Translations under genes and position numbers: made by a program
Shown here: positions 53,475 to 63,500 of the stretch, piece by piece
Layout of the letters: every line of letters starts with the position of its first letter
How positions within the stretch are numbered: position 1 is the stretch's first letter
Source of the DNA: Flavobacterium anhuiense
GTDB lineage: Bacteria > Bacteroidota > Bacteroidia > Flavobacteriales > Flavobacteriaceae
Direction of reading: 5' to 3'
Assembly (NCBI RefSeq): GCF_004151235.1
Contig: NZ_JUIV01000015.1
Coordinates: 1 to 64,000, forward strand
DNA: 64,000 nt
Notes under the pieces: generated by a model
The model's database searches: none
What the model was told of the DNA's origin: nothing
What the model saw: only the letters and a program-made list of their open reading frames with translations

Positions 53475-55058
53475 TTATATTTGAGATAGTGTTAGTTTAT
53501 TATTTACGGTACGAACAATCTGTAGCGGATTCTCGTTTTGCAATTCAGCTGGCAGCAAATGATCTGGCCAATTCTGAAAACTAATAGGACGCACCCATCT
53601 GTAAACCGCATCTATTCCTACTGCAGTATAACGCGAATCTGACGATGCAGGATAAGGTCCGCCATGAAGCATTGAAGCGCAAACTTCTACTCCTGTTGGC
53701 ACGCCGTTATAAATTAAACGTCCTACGCGATTCTGTAAAGCGGCAATTACTCCTTTATGAGTTTCAATTTCATTTTCCTCACTGATTATTGTTCCTGTCA
53801 GCTGTCCCTCCAACTTAGAAATCACTTCTATTAATTCTGCTTCATTTTCGCATTCAATTAAAATTGAAAAAGGACCAAAAACCTCATTGTGCAATACTGC
53901 ATTTTTTAAAAATTCTTTTCCATCAACTTTTAGCACAGTTGAAGCACCGTGATTTGGTGTTACTTCACCTTTAAATTGAGCTATTCTTGAAACTCCATTC
54001 TGCTCTTCTATTTTTGAAATTCCATTATTAAAATCAGCGTAAATAGAAGGATGAAGCATACAGCCTGGCGTAATTTTTTCTATTGCCTCATTAAGATTTT
54101 CAGCAAAGTCATTTAGTTCTTCTCCTTTTAAAGCTAATAATAATCCAGGATTTGTACAAAACTGCCCTGCTCCCAAAGTGATCGAACCTGCATAAGCTGA
54201 TGCCCATTTTTGGCTATTTATTTTTAAAGCATTAGGTAATAATACTACTGGATTTATACTTCCCATTTCGGCAAATACCGGAATTGGTTCAGGACGCTGT
54301 GCCGCTAAATCGCACAAAGCGCGTCCGCCTTTAATACTTCCTGTAAAACCTACTCCTTTTACTAATGGATGTTTCACCAAACTTGTTCCAAGCGTTCTTC
54401 CATCACCAATAAGGTTAGAAAAAACACCTTCTGGCATATTAGTTTTCTGAGCCGCTTTAATAATTGCTGAGGCCACCATTTCGCCAGTTCCTATATGCAT
54501 GGAATGACTTTTTACAATAACTGGACAACCTGCAGCCAAAGCCGAAGCTGTATCTCCTCCGCTTGTAGAGAATGCAAAAGGAAAATTACTTGATCCAAAA
54601 ACCACAATTGGCCCTAAAGGTGTTAACATTTTGCGTAAGTCTTCTTTTGGGGCAGGTTGTCTGTCAATTATTGCAGTATCTATTGTCGCTTGTACCCAGC
54701 TTCCTTCTGTAAGCATATCGGCAAAAGCTTTCAACTGGCCGATTGTTCTTCCGCGTTCTCCTTCTGCTCTTCCTCTCGGGTAACCCGATTCGGTGCAGTA
54801 TTGAACCAAAAGATCGTCTCCTAATGCTAAAATTTCGTCAGCAATGGCATTTAAAAATTTAGCTTTTTCTATACCCGAATAGTTTTTATAACTCGCAAAT
54901 GCATGATTGGCCAAGGTTACTGCCTCATCAATTTCATCTTGAGTTGCCTCTGTAAAAACCCATGGATTTTCTATGTTCAATATTGGATTAAACGTCTTTA
55001 GTGTTTTTGTACCGCCTGCTTTTAGCTGGCTTCCTATGTAATTTTTTCCTGTAATCAT
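53475..55058 (-). CDS. Aldehyde dehydrogenase, probable 2-oxoglutarate semialdehyde (2,5-dioxovalerate) dehydrogenase
   Basis: A 527-residue ALDH of the long NADP-type KGSADH group. Catalytic Cys in GAGQFCTNPG, Glu in FAEMGSINPV, cofactor region FGSSNFPFAFSTSGGDTAS. The last step of 4-hydroxyproline breakdown is oxidation of 2-oxoglutarate semialdehyde to 2-oxoglutarate, matching its operon partners. Confidence 0.9.
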   Translation of the reverse strand: MITGKNYIGSQLKAGGTKTLKTFNPILNIENPWVFTEATQDEIDEAVTLANHAFASYKNYSGIEKAKFLNAIADEILALGDDLLVQYCTESGYPRGRAEGERGRTIGQLKAFADMLTEGSWVQATIDTAIIDRQPAPKEDLRKMLTPLGPIVVFGSSNFPFAFSTSGGDTASALAAGCPVIVKSHSMHIGTGEMVASAIIKAAQKTNMPEGVFSNLIGDGRTLGTSLVKHPLVKGVGFTGSIKGGRALCDLAAQRPEPIPVFAEMGSINPVVLLPNALKINSQKWASAYAGSITLGAGQFCTNPGLLLALKGEELNDFAENLNEAIEKITPGCMLHPSIYADFNNGISKIEEQNGVSRIAQFKGEVTPNHGASTVLKVDGKEFLKNAVLHNEVFGPFSILIECENEAELIEVISKLEGQLTGTIISEENEIETHKGVIAALQNRVGRLIYNGVPTGVEVCASMLHGGPYPASSDSRYTAVGIDAVYRWVRPISFQNWPDHLLPAELQNENPLQIVRTVNNKLTLSQI

Positions 55059-55114
55059 GATTTTTGTCTTATGAATGAATAAGTGCAGTTATTTCGAGTC
55101 TGTTTTTAACCTCT

Positions 55115-55199
55115 GCTTTCAGTCGCAGCCCCAGTAAAAACAGTAACCGAAAACCCTGACTGTAAATGGAAACCGAAAACTGAGACTGCGACTGAAAGC
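55115..55199. repeat. Inverted repeat in the gap between the ALDH and DHDPS-family genes
   Basis: GCTTTCAGTCGCAG (55115-55128) and CTGCGACTGAAAGC (55186-55199) are perfect 14-bp arms. The sequence between and after is made of ACTGAAA/CGACTG-like units. It interrupts an otherwise tight operon. Confidence 0.75.
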
Positions 55200-55253
55200 T
55201 GAGATCCGAGACTGAAAACTAAAAAAGCAAAGCCAATCTCTTTAAATATGCTG

Positions 55254-56168
55254 TTATAGATTTTTATAGTCTGGCAAAGTTGGTCTAGTGCGTAATCCTT
55301 CAGCAATAATGGCTAGCACTCTTTCTCTCTCTGCTCCTTGCAATGGCAATCTTGGCGCACGAACATGTTCTGAACCAATTCCTGTTGCAACTTCTGCTAA
55401 TTTGATATTCTGAACCAAAAGTGCATTAATATCCAATTCTAATAAAGGCAAGAACCATCTGTAGATTTTCAAAGCTTCGTCAAATCTTCCTGCTTTTGCT
55501 AATTTGTAAATTGCCACTGTTTCTTCAGGAAAAGCACAAACTAATCCAGAAACCCAACCATCAGAACCCATAAATAGACTTTCTAATGCTAATGTGTCAA
55601 CTCCTGATAATATTTTTAAACGATCTCCAAAACGGTTGATCATTCTGGTAACGTTAGAAATATCTCTAGTTGATTCTTTTACTGCTTGAATATTATCATA
55701 TTTCAATAACTCTTCAAACATGTCTAAAGTAACTTCAATTTTATAGTCAACTGGATTGTTGTAAACCATAATAGGAAGCGACGTATTTTTTGCGACTTCA
55801 CTATAGAAAGTAACCGTTTCAAAATCAGACGCTTTATAACGCATTGGAGGAAGCATCATTAATCCTTTTGCTCCATCTTGTTCAGCTTTATTAGCAGCTA
55901 AAATGGCATTTTTTGTAGACTGCTCTGCAATGTTCATAATTACAGGTACTTTATTTTCTGTTAGCGAAACGGTATGTTTTACTAATTCTCTTTTCTCTTC
56001 TTCTAAAAGTGTGCTGGCTTCTCCTAAAGTTCCTCCCAAAATAATTCCCGATACTCCAGCATCTAATTGTGCTTTCATATTGACTTCGAACATGTTGAAG
56101 TCTAATTTATCATCTGCGGTAAATTTTGTGGTCACCGCTGGCATCACGCCATTCCATTGAATACTCAT
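55254..56168 (-). CDS. DHDPS-family enzyme, probable pyrroline-4-hydroxy-2-carboxylate deaminase
   Basis: A 304-residue TIM barrel of the DapA/NAL superfamily, with Schiff-base Lys164 (IQAVKEST), Tyr136 (MVYNNPVDY) and the GGTLGEAST phosphate-loop-like motif. In Hyp operons this family deaminates and opens pyrroline-4-hydroxy-2-carboxylate to 2-oxoglutarate semialdehyde. First gene of the 8.6-kb operon; divergent from araC. Confidence 0.87.
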   Translation of the reverse strand: MSIQWNGVMPAVTTKFTADDKLDFNMFEVNMKAQLDAGVSGIILGGTLGEASTLLEEEKRELVKHTVSLTENKVPVIMNIAEQSTKNAILAANKAEQDGAKGLMMLPPMRYKASDFETVTFYSEVAKNTSLPIMVYNNPVDYKIEVTLDMFEELLKYDNIQAVKESTRDISNVTRMINRFGDRLKILSGVDTLALESLFMGSDGWVSGLVCAFPEETVAIYKLAKAGRFDEALKIYRWFLPLLELDINALLVQNIKLAEVATGIGSEHVRAPRLPLQGAERERVLAIIAEGLRTRPTLPDYKNL

Positions 56169-56190
56169 ATTTTTAATTTTTTATTAAAGC

Positions 56191-56198
56191 CAAAATTA
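56191..56198 (-). promoter_or_regulatory. -7 element of the hydroxyproline operon
   Basis: TAATTTTG on the minus strand, a TAnnTTTG match 23-30 bp before the DHDPS-family start codon. No good TTTG -33 is seen, consistent with activator dependence. The motif pair at 56226-56256 lies 40-65 bp upstream. Confidence 0.5.
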
Positions 56199-56224
56199 TC
56201 TAGAAACCAGAGAGCTAACCCTTT

Positions 56225-56256
56225 AAAAATTACCACAAAATGATACTATATTACCC
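56225..56256. promoter_or_regulatory. Shared motif, copy C (tandem, 21 bp spacing)
   Basis: TGATACTATATTACCC at 56241-56256 and AAAATTACC at 56226-56234, with cores 21 bp apart. In the divergent promoter region of araC and the hydroxyproline operon. Confidence 0.7.
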
Positions 56257-56317
56257 TGTATAGAAATAAAACTTAAAAAACAGAACATTATAGCATCATT
56301 TTTTTGATTAAATGCAA

Positions 56318-56325
56318 TATATTTG
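56318..56325 (+). promoter_or_regulatory. -7 element of araC
   Basis: TATATTTG, a full match to the -7 consensus, 23 bp before the ATG. No clear -33 element. Confidence 0.55.
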
Positions 56326-56347
56326 ATTGTAACTAACTAACCACTAT

Positions 56348-57193
56348 ATGAAAGTTTTTCCATTTAAAATTCCAAAATCTGGAGAAGATCCCCTTATTTA
56401 TCAAGAAGATATCGAAGTATCATTTTATGATAAACTGCATCAGCATGAAGAAATTCAAATTAGTTTTATTGAAAAAGGAGAAGGAGCCGTTTTTGCTGGC
56501 GATACTATTTCGCAATATCGTGAGGGCGATATATTGGTAATTGGAAGCAATCTGCCTCATGTTTTTAGAAGCGACGTTCAGGAAAATGTAATTTCTGTAA
56601 TGCGCACTTTGTTTTTTACCTTCAATTCGTTCGGAAGAGATTTTTTTGAACTCTCTACTTTTAGAAATATTCAACCTATTCTGGAAAGCAGCAAAAACGG
56701 ATTCATTATTCATAACGCACCGAAGAAAGTTGTCAAATATTTTAAAAAGCTGAAGAAAGCTGACAGTTATACTCGTTTTATATTATTTCTAGATATTCTG
56801 AAATGGCTGTCAACATCTGAATATACTCCACTTTCTAATTATTTATATCAAAAGAAAATCACGGATAATGAAGGCAAAAGGATGCAGATTGTGTTTGAAT
56901 ATGTCATGACCAATTTTCATAAAAATATCACGCTTGATGAAATTGCTTCGATCGCCAGTATGACCAAAAATGCTTTCTGCCGGTATTTTAAAGTCCGGAC
57001 CAACAAGTCTTTTTTTCAATTTCTAATTGAAGTCCGCATTGAGAGAGCTGCAAAATTATTATCTAATAATGAAGAACTCTCTGTTTTGGAAATTGCCGAG
57101 TTGTGCGGCTTTAATAACATTTCCAATTTTAATAGAAAATTTAAGGAATTAAAACAGCTTTCGCCTTTGCAGTATAGAAAACTGAATTTGTAA
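56348..57193 (+). CDS. AraC-family transcriptional regulator
   Basis: A 281-residue regulator: cupin-type ligand domain (LHQHEEIQISFIEKGEGAVF, residues 30-90) and two C-terminal helix-turn-helix motifs (LDEIASIASMTKNAFCRYFK; LEIAELCGFNNISNFNRKFK). Divergent from the hydroxyproline operon and therefore its probable regulator. It is also the best candidate for binding the 21-bp-phased motif found across 36.6-60.3 kb. The effector may be hydroxyproline or a pathway intermediate. Confidence 0.92.
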   Translation: MKVFPFKIPKSGEDPLIYQEDIEVSFYDKLHQHEEIQISFIEKGEGAVFAGDTISQYREGDILVIGSNLPHVFRSDVQENVISVMRTLFFTFNSFGRDFFELSTFRNIQPILESSKNGFIIHNAPKKVVKYFKKLKKADSYTRFILFLDILKWLSTSEYTPLSNYLYQKKITDNEGKRMQIVFEYVMTNFHKNITLDEIASIASMTKNAFCRYFKVRTNKSFFQFLIEVRIERAAKLLSNNEELSVLEIAELCGFNNISNFNRKFKELKQLSPLQYRKLNL

Positions 57194-57217
57194 TTCATGA
57201 GTACGAATGTTTCATGC

Positions 57218-57300
57218 TTCCGATAGCTATCGGGAGCGTGAAAAATCTAAACGCAAAAAAATTTCACGCAGATTCTAGCAGATTTCAGCTAATTAAATTA
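57218..57300. repeat. CCGATAGCTATCGG palindrome and CACGCAGATT-type repeat
   Basis: CCGATAGCTATCGG at 57220-57233, then TTTCACGCAGATTCTAGCAGATT around 57262-57284, like the 20803-20845 element. Confidence 0.55.
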
Positions 57301-57323
57301 GATTTTTTTAATGAAATCGATAA

Positions 57324-57373
57324 AAAATCAGCTGTTTAATCTCATTCTTTAAACGAGACCAAACAGCTGATTT
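57324..57373. terminator. Bidirectional terminator between araC and the GH36 gene
   Basis: AAAATCAGCTGTTT and AAACAGCTGATTT arms, with TCTC/GAGA extending the stem, between convergent genes. Confidence 0.85.
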
Positions 57374-57392
57374 ATTTTAGAAAATATTTTTT

Positions 57393-59597
57393 CTAATTAC
57401 CAGATACTGCGGTTATTTCAAGCACAACGCTTGATTCTACTTTCGAAGAAGAAACTCTCAAACCTACATTCATTAAATAATCTCCTGTAAAAGATTCTCC
57501 AGATTCTTCAAGCGTTTTCTTTGCTTCTGGCATTAAATTGATTTCTTCAACTTTATACTTTTTATAGGCATCTAAACCTTGAAAACGCACCAAGTTATAT
57601 TGCGGATCATAAAGCGGATGAAGCGTATACGAAAATAAAACTGCTTTGTCTTTTGATTCGTCAACGTACATTAATACCGCGCGACTGTCTTCATAAGGAG
57701 AAACGATTCTATACATATCGCCGTGCCAGATTACAGAACTTAATCTTTTATAATTGGCAACTGCATCCTGAGTATATTTTAATTCTTTTTCTTTCAGTTC
57801 TTTTACATTAATGTCAAAACCTAATTTTCCCATCATGGCAACATCAGTTTTGAATTTAATAGACTGATTACCCCAAGAAGTTACGTGATTGCAAATCGAA
57901 AAAGCCGGAAAGAACTGCGAATAACCCCACTGAATAAATACTCTATTATAAGGATCTGTATTATCACTTGCCCAAAACTCAGTGAAATATTTTAGGAAAG
58001 CATAATCAGTTCTTCCTCCGCCTCCCGCGCAAAGCATCATTGGCAAATGCGGATATTTTGCTTTAATTCTTTCTAAAACTTTATATAAACCTCTGGTGTA
58101 TTCAATAAATAAATGTGACTGCTGATTTTTTAAATAGATAGAATACGCATTAGTCATCATTCGGTTACAATCCCATTTAAAGAATGCCACTCCTCCATTG
58201 GTCTGCATAATGTCATCTACCGTTTTGAATACAAAATCCTGCACTTTAGGATTCGATAAATCCAAAACCAATTGTGTTCTGTAATAACTTTCTTCTCTAT
58301 TTGGCAGTTTTAAAATCCAATCTGGATGTTTTTCATACAATTCGCTTTTCGGATTTACCATTTCGGGTTCAATCCAAATTCCGAATTTAACTCCTGTTTT
58401 TTCTGCCTGCTGCATTAGAAAACCTAAACCATTTGGCAGTTTTGTTTTGGTTGCCTGCCAATCTCCTAATCCAGATTTATCTCCGCTTCTCGGATATTTA
58501 TTTCCAAACCAACCGTCGTCTAATAAAAACATATCGACACCTAATGTTTTAGAATCTTCAAACATTTCGGTTAATTTCTTTTCGTCGAAATTAAAAAAGG
58601 TAGTTTCCCAATTGTTCAATAAAGTCAAGCGAGATTTGTCTCCATCTTTTACGCCATAATTTTTTGCCCACGAATGTAAATTTCTGCTGGCCTGTCCTTT
58701 TCCTTTATTTGAAAAAGTATAAATAAAAGAAGGAGTTGTAAATACTTCTCCAGGCTGAAGGATATATTCTGAAGCAAACGGATTAATTCCAGAACTGATT
58801 CTAAGAGAGTTTTTATTGTCCAGTTCAAAAGTAAACTTAAAATTTCCAGACCATGCAATGGTTCCAGCAACAAGCTCTCCAGTATTTTCTTTAGCTTTTT
58901 CATTTAAACTTAAAAAGAAAACTGGTGTCTGATACATATTGGTTCTTACACCCAACTTCGAATCAATTACTTTCGCACCGCTCGTTAATTCGCTTTCCTG
59001 CATTCTTACCTCTTTGGCCCAATCACCATGAAACTGAGTCAGCCAATATTTATCGGCATCAAAGTGCAGCATAGACGAAGCGTAGTTGTACAGCGTTACA
59101 GGTTTCTTTTCGCGGTGCACAATATCTGTCCACTGTTCAATAACATTTTCCTTATAAAAAGCTTTATAATACAATGTCACTTCAACAGGGTAAACTGGAT
59201 CTTTCATTTTTATACTAGTTTCAGTCGTATTGCTATCTAATTTTTTTGTTTGATGATTAACATAAATCAGCTCCAAAGCAGGATTTCCGTCATTGTGAGT
59301 CATTCGGATAGCAGACTCAAACAAATTATTTGTCCCGTAAGTCGGATAAGCCTCGTGTCTTAGATTTAGTAACGGATTTCCATCGTTTATAACAAAGGTT
59401 CTTTCGGTTTCTTTTGAAAGCGCATTATAAGCCGAAGCTTCAAGTTTTTTCCCTAAATAAGATTGGTAAAGCAAGCCGTTTTTTGCCACTTTTAGAATTA
59501 ATGCTGTATTCTGGGTTTCAATGGCAATGGGATCATTTTGTGCATTAGTCTTCCAAAACAAAATGGTTAAGACTAATATGAGAAGTGCTTTTTTCAT
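57393..59597 (-). CDS. GH36 alpha-galactosidase, exported
   Basis: A 734-residue enzyme with signal peptide KALLILVLTILFWKTNAQ, N-terminal beta-supersandwich, a TIM barrel (about 310-640) and a C-terminal beta domain. GH36 motifs: LDDGWFGNKYPR, nucleophile Asp in FFKWDCNRMM, acid/base Asp in FWASDNTDPYNR. It cleaves terminal alpha-galactosyl residues from raffinose-type sugars or galactomannan. Divergent from a SusC gene across a 909-bp regulatory region, marking a PUL. Confidence 0.92.
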   Translation of the reverse strand: MKKALLILVLTILFWKTNAQNDPIAIETQNTALILKVAKNGLLYQSYLGKKLEASAYNALSKETERTFVINDGNPLLNLRHEAYPTYGTNNLFESAIRMTHNDGNPALELIYVNHQTKKLDSNTTETSIKMKDPVYPVEVTLYYKAFYKENVIEQWTDIVHREKKPVTLYNYASSMLHFDADKYWLTQFHGDWAKEVRMQESELTSGAKVIDSKLGVRTNMYQTPVFFLSLNEKAKENTGELVAGTIAWSGNFKFTFELDNKNSLRISSGINPFASEYILQPGEVFTTPSFIYTFSNKGKGQASRNLHSWAKNYGVKDGDKSRLTLLNNWETTFFNFDEKKLTEMFEDSKTLGVDMFLLDDGWFGNKYPRSGDKSGLGDWQATKTKLPNGLGFLMQQAEKTGVKFGIWIEPEMVNPKSELYEKHPDWILKLPNREESYYRTQLVLDLSNPKVQDFVFKTVDDIMQTNGGVAFFKWDCNRMMTNAYSIYLKNQQSHLFIEYTRGLYKVLERIKAKYPHLPMMLCAGGGGRTDYAFLKYFTEFWASDNTDPYNRVFIQWGYSQFFPAFSICNHVTSWGNQSIKFKTDVAMMGKLGFDINVKELKEKELKYTQDAVANYKRLSSVIWHGDMYRIVSPYEDSRAVLMYVDESKDKAVLFSYTLHPLYDPQYNLVRFQGLDAYKKYKVEEINLMPEAKKTLEESGESFTGDYLMNVGLRVSSSKVESSVVLEITAVSGN

Positions 59598-59930
59598 AAA
59601 AGTTTAATTAATAATAAATAATGTTTTTTTGGGAGATTTTAAAAGATTACAATACAATCAATTGTAATTCATCTTAAAACTCCGAACATCACATTTATCA
59701 ATTAAACCACGAGAAACAGATCATTTAGTTATACCAATAAAAAGTGCTATTGCGTATAATTTCACAAGAAAATGGTTTTGAGCTCTAATTCAACCATTTT
59801 ATGTTATGAAGAAATGAAATTCAAAAATAGGAAAATATAATTGAAAGTATATTTATTCCTACTGGTTTTATTTTTTTAACATTAAATAAATATGTTTCAA
59901 AAAATAGAAACTTGATGATTTTTCTACCAA

Positions 59931-59958
59931 TTTTTACCGATTATGATATTTTATTACC
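59931..59958. promoter_or_regulatory. Shared motif, copy D
   Basis: TTTTTACC and TGATATTTTATTACC, cores spaced by 20 bp. Confidence 0.45.
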
Positions 59959-60095
59959 TAAAAAAGGTTCTTAATCGTAAAACTGGCTAAAATATCTGCA
60001 AGCTTAGTCTTACATATTAGCTCAAATTTGCCACTGGTATGGTCGAAAAAATAAAATTGACCAAAAATTTCAAAATTATTCTGCAAAAAAAATTC

Positions 60096-60113
60096 TGATA
60101 CTATATTATCCAC
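60096..60113. promoter_or_regulatory. Shared motif, copy E
   Basis: TGATACTATATTATCCAC, identical to the 56241 copy over TGATACTATATTA. Confidence 0.55.
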
Positions 60114-60263
60114 TTTTAAAAATAAAAATAATCACTTTTTGACTTCTCAAAATCTCCACTGTTTTTTCCAAAAATTAATTTTAAGAATCGAACAGAACAA
60201 ATAAGCTTTTAATAACAACAAAACTCACATCTATTAGTCTAATTGACTTTAACTTACACTTTA

Positions 60264-60280
60264 TGCATATATTACCCACT
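60264..60280. promoter_or_regulatory. Shared motif, copy F
   Basis: TGCATATATTACCCACT; its TATATTACCC core equals copies A and C, and the following CCACTTT matches copy E. Confidence 0.5.
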
Positions 60281-60333
60281 TTAATTTTTAAATTATCTTG
60301 AATAAGGTATGTTTTTTACGCATATCTCAAAAA

Positions 60334-60360
60334 ACTGGTAGGTACTGGTATGTGCTGGTT
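60334..60360. repeat. Three tandem decamers with CTGGT every 10 bp
   Basis: ACTGGTAGGT-ACTGGTATGT-GCTGGTT: CTGGT at 60335, 60345 and 60355. A further CACTGGTATGGTC lies near 60033. Spacing of one helical turn suggests a regulator site before susC. Confidence 0.6.
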
Positions 60361-60506
60361 TAGAAACATTTATACTTTTGGTTTTCACATTTATCTCTTT
60401 TTTAATAAACAATCTGCACGAGCTCAAAGCATTTTGTTTCTCCAAAATGAAAAAGATGAAAACGGACCACGAGAATAAATTACTAACTAACAAAAACCAC
60501 TAAAAC

Positions 60507-63500
60507 ATGACCAAACAAAAACCGACAAAAGAGTGGCTTTCTTCTGAGACATGGAAGATTACCAAACTAACATCTGGAGCCTTACTGGCACTCGCTCTAC
60601 AGAGTTCTTTTGCTGCTGAGTTAAAAGAAACCAAATTCTCCACTAAACTGAGCAGTAATCTAACTTTGGCAAAAGATGACAACGCTTCAGTGTTTGTAGA
60701 AAAACTAGTAAAAGGAAAAGTAACAGGCCCGCAAGGAGAACCGCTTCCTGGTGTAAACATTCTTGTAAAAGGAACAAAAATAACGGCAACAACAGACTTT
60801 GACGGTAATTTTACTATTGAAGTTCCAGACTCCAACAGTATTCTTGTTTTTTCTTACACCGGATTTTTAACGAAAGAAGTTCGCGCTGACGACGCTGTAA
60901 GCATTCAACTTGAAGAACAGAATCAAACTTTAAATGAAGTGGTTGTCGTTGGGTACGGAACTCAGAAAAAAGCTTCTACAACGGGAGCAATCGCTTCTAT
61001 TAAAGGAGGTGTTTTGACTCAAAATGCATCTGCAAACGTATCAAACGGAATTGCTGGACGTATGTCTGGGGTAATTGCCAATAACCGTTCTGGAAGACCT
61101 GGTGATGACAGCTCAAGCCTTTTGATTAGAGGATTTAATTCATTTGGCGGAGGTACAAGTCCGCTTGTAGTTGTAGACGGTATTCCTGACCGTGATTTGA
61201 ACAGGATAAATCCAGATGATATCGAATCAGTAACGGTTTTGAAAGATGCATCAGCAGCTATTTATGGAGTTCGTTCTGCAAATGGAGTAATTTTAGTAAC
61301 GACTAAAAGAGGAAAAGTAGGCGCTCCGACAATCAAAGTTGACGGATCGTATGGGATTCAGCAGTTAACCAGAATGAGCGAAAGAGTTAACTCTTGGGAA
61401 TACATGACGTACTATAACGAACTTAATGCTCATAAAGGAACTACGCTCCCTTACACTCAGGCAGAAATTGACAAATATAAAGCAGGAAACGACCCAAATT
61501 ATACCAGTACAGATTGGTTAAAACAAGTTTATAGAAAAGATGCTCCACAGGCTAATCTTTCTCTTTCTGTTAACGGAGGTAACGAGCAGGTTAAATATTT
61601 CTTTTCTGGACAATATTTAAATCAGGAAAGTAACCTTAGATATAGCGACGAGAGATACAGACAATTCAATTTAAGATCAAATATTGATGTTAATATCACT
61701 TCAAACTTTAAAGTAAACTTAGACATTGCTACTCGTAAAGAAGACAGAAACTATCCTGCGGTAAGCATTGGAAGCATTATGCACGAGACAGTTAGTATGT
61801 ATCCTTTTATTCCTGCATATTGGAAAAATGGACTTCCGTCGTCTGGTATTACAAATGGTAGAAACCCAATTTTAATGTCTTCGCCATCGGCAGGTTATGA
61901 TCACGTGATAAACTTAATTGTAAACCCAAAAATTGGATTTGAACTGAAATTGCCAAAAATAACAGAAGGATTAACATTAAGCGGATATGCAGCATTTGAT
62001 TATAATGTGCGCAACGAAAAGAGATTCACAAAACCTTGGGATGCTTATTCTTATGACAAAACGAACGATAGTTATAACAACGTAAAAAACAGCACTAGCA
62101 TAACAAGTGTAATGCAAGATGAGAGAATTGCAAATCAAAATACGTATTTCGCAAAATTAGCGTACGATCGTAAATTCAACAAACACTCGGTAAATGCATT
62201 TGTAGGATACGAGCAAACTACAATGGACAAAACCCAAACATATGCTTACAGAAGAGATTTACTAAGCGATCAATTGGATCAGATTTTTACCGGAAGCACT
62301 AAAGGGCAAAACGCTACTGGCGGCGCTTATCAGGACGGACGCGAAAGTTTCCTTGGAAGAGTGGCTTACAATTTTGATGATAAATATTTTGCCGAAGTTT
62401 CTGCACGTTATAACGGATCATTCAATTTCCCTTCTTCAACACGTTGGGGTATGTTTCCTGCTATAAGCGCAGGTTGGAAAATCTCTGAAGAGCCTTTCTT
62501 TAAAAACAATATTAAAGGATTTGATTTACTAAAAATAAGAGCTTCTTGGGGAAGAATGGGTAATGACGATTTGAGAGAAACTATTAATGGTGTAGAATAT
62601 CTTAACCAATATCTTTTCTTGACAAGATATCAGTTAACAACAGATCAGCAGTTGTACAGCTATTTTGGATCAGATTATACATTAAACAACAGTATTTATC
62701 TTTCTTCTACTCCAAACCCAAATATTACTTGGGAAATTCAAGATTCTAAAAACATCGGTTTTGATTTCGGATTCTTTAAAAATAAATTAACAGCAACTTT
62801 TGACTATTTCAGCAATAAAAGATCTGACATTCTTGCAGCGAGAAATGCTTCTGTGCCTTTGTACACAGGATTATCACTTCCAAAAGAAAATATTGGAAAA
62901 ACGGTAAACAGAGGTACTGATTGGTCTATTAACTACGCAGACAATATCAATAGTTTTAAATATAGTGTTGGTTTTAATTTTACTTATGCACAAAGTGAAG
63001 TATTATTCCGCGATGAAGCGGCAAATATTCCATCTTGGCAAAAATCAACTGGAAGAGCTATTGATTCTTGGATGGTATATCAAACAAACGGAATTTACCG
63101 TACTCAAGCAGAAGTTGACAATTCTCCTCATTTTGAAGGAGCAAAACCGGGTGATTTATGGGTAAAAGATATTGATGGTGATGGAAGCATCACTTCTAAT
63201 GATAAAGTGAGAATTCCTGAATCGGCAACGCCAAAAATTGCTTACGGTATTCCAATCAGAGCTGAATACAAAGGTTTTTCTGTAGATATGCTTTGGACAG
63301 GTCAGGCAAAAGCGAGACAAATGATTCTTCCGCAAGCTCAGGGAGCTATTGTGGCACCACCAAGATGGTTATACGAAGACCGATATACTGCTGATAATCC
63401 AAATTCTAAATACCCTGTTGCCTTCAATGATTCTGATCCAAGAAACAATATTCCAGCTGACTTCTGGTTAAGAGACGCTTCATTCTTCAGATTAAAATCT

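Larger units (their letters stand above)
59598..60506. other. 909-bp regulatory region between divergent alpha-galactosidase and susC
   Basis: No gene is seen. It is very AT-rich and holds copies of the TGATAnTATATTACCC-like motif (59931-59958, 60096-60113, 60264-60280) and a three-fold CTGGT decamer repeat (60334-60359). Its length and motif density suggest several regulators. Confidence 0.7.

Noticed and set aside
55106..55306. Minus-strand frame of 66 codons
   Set aside because: It is built from the inverted repeat and overlaps the end of the DHDPS-family gene.
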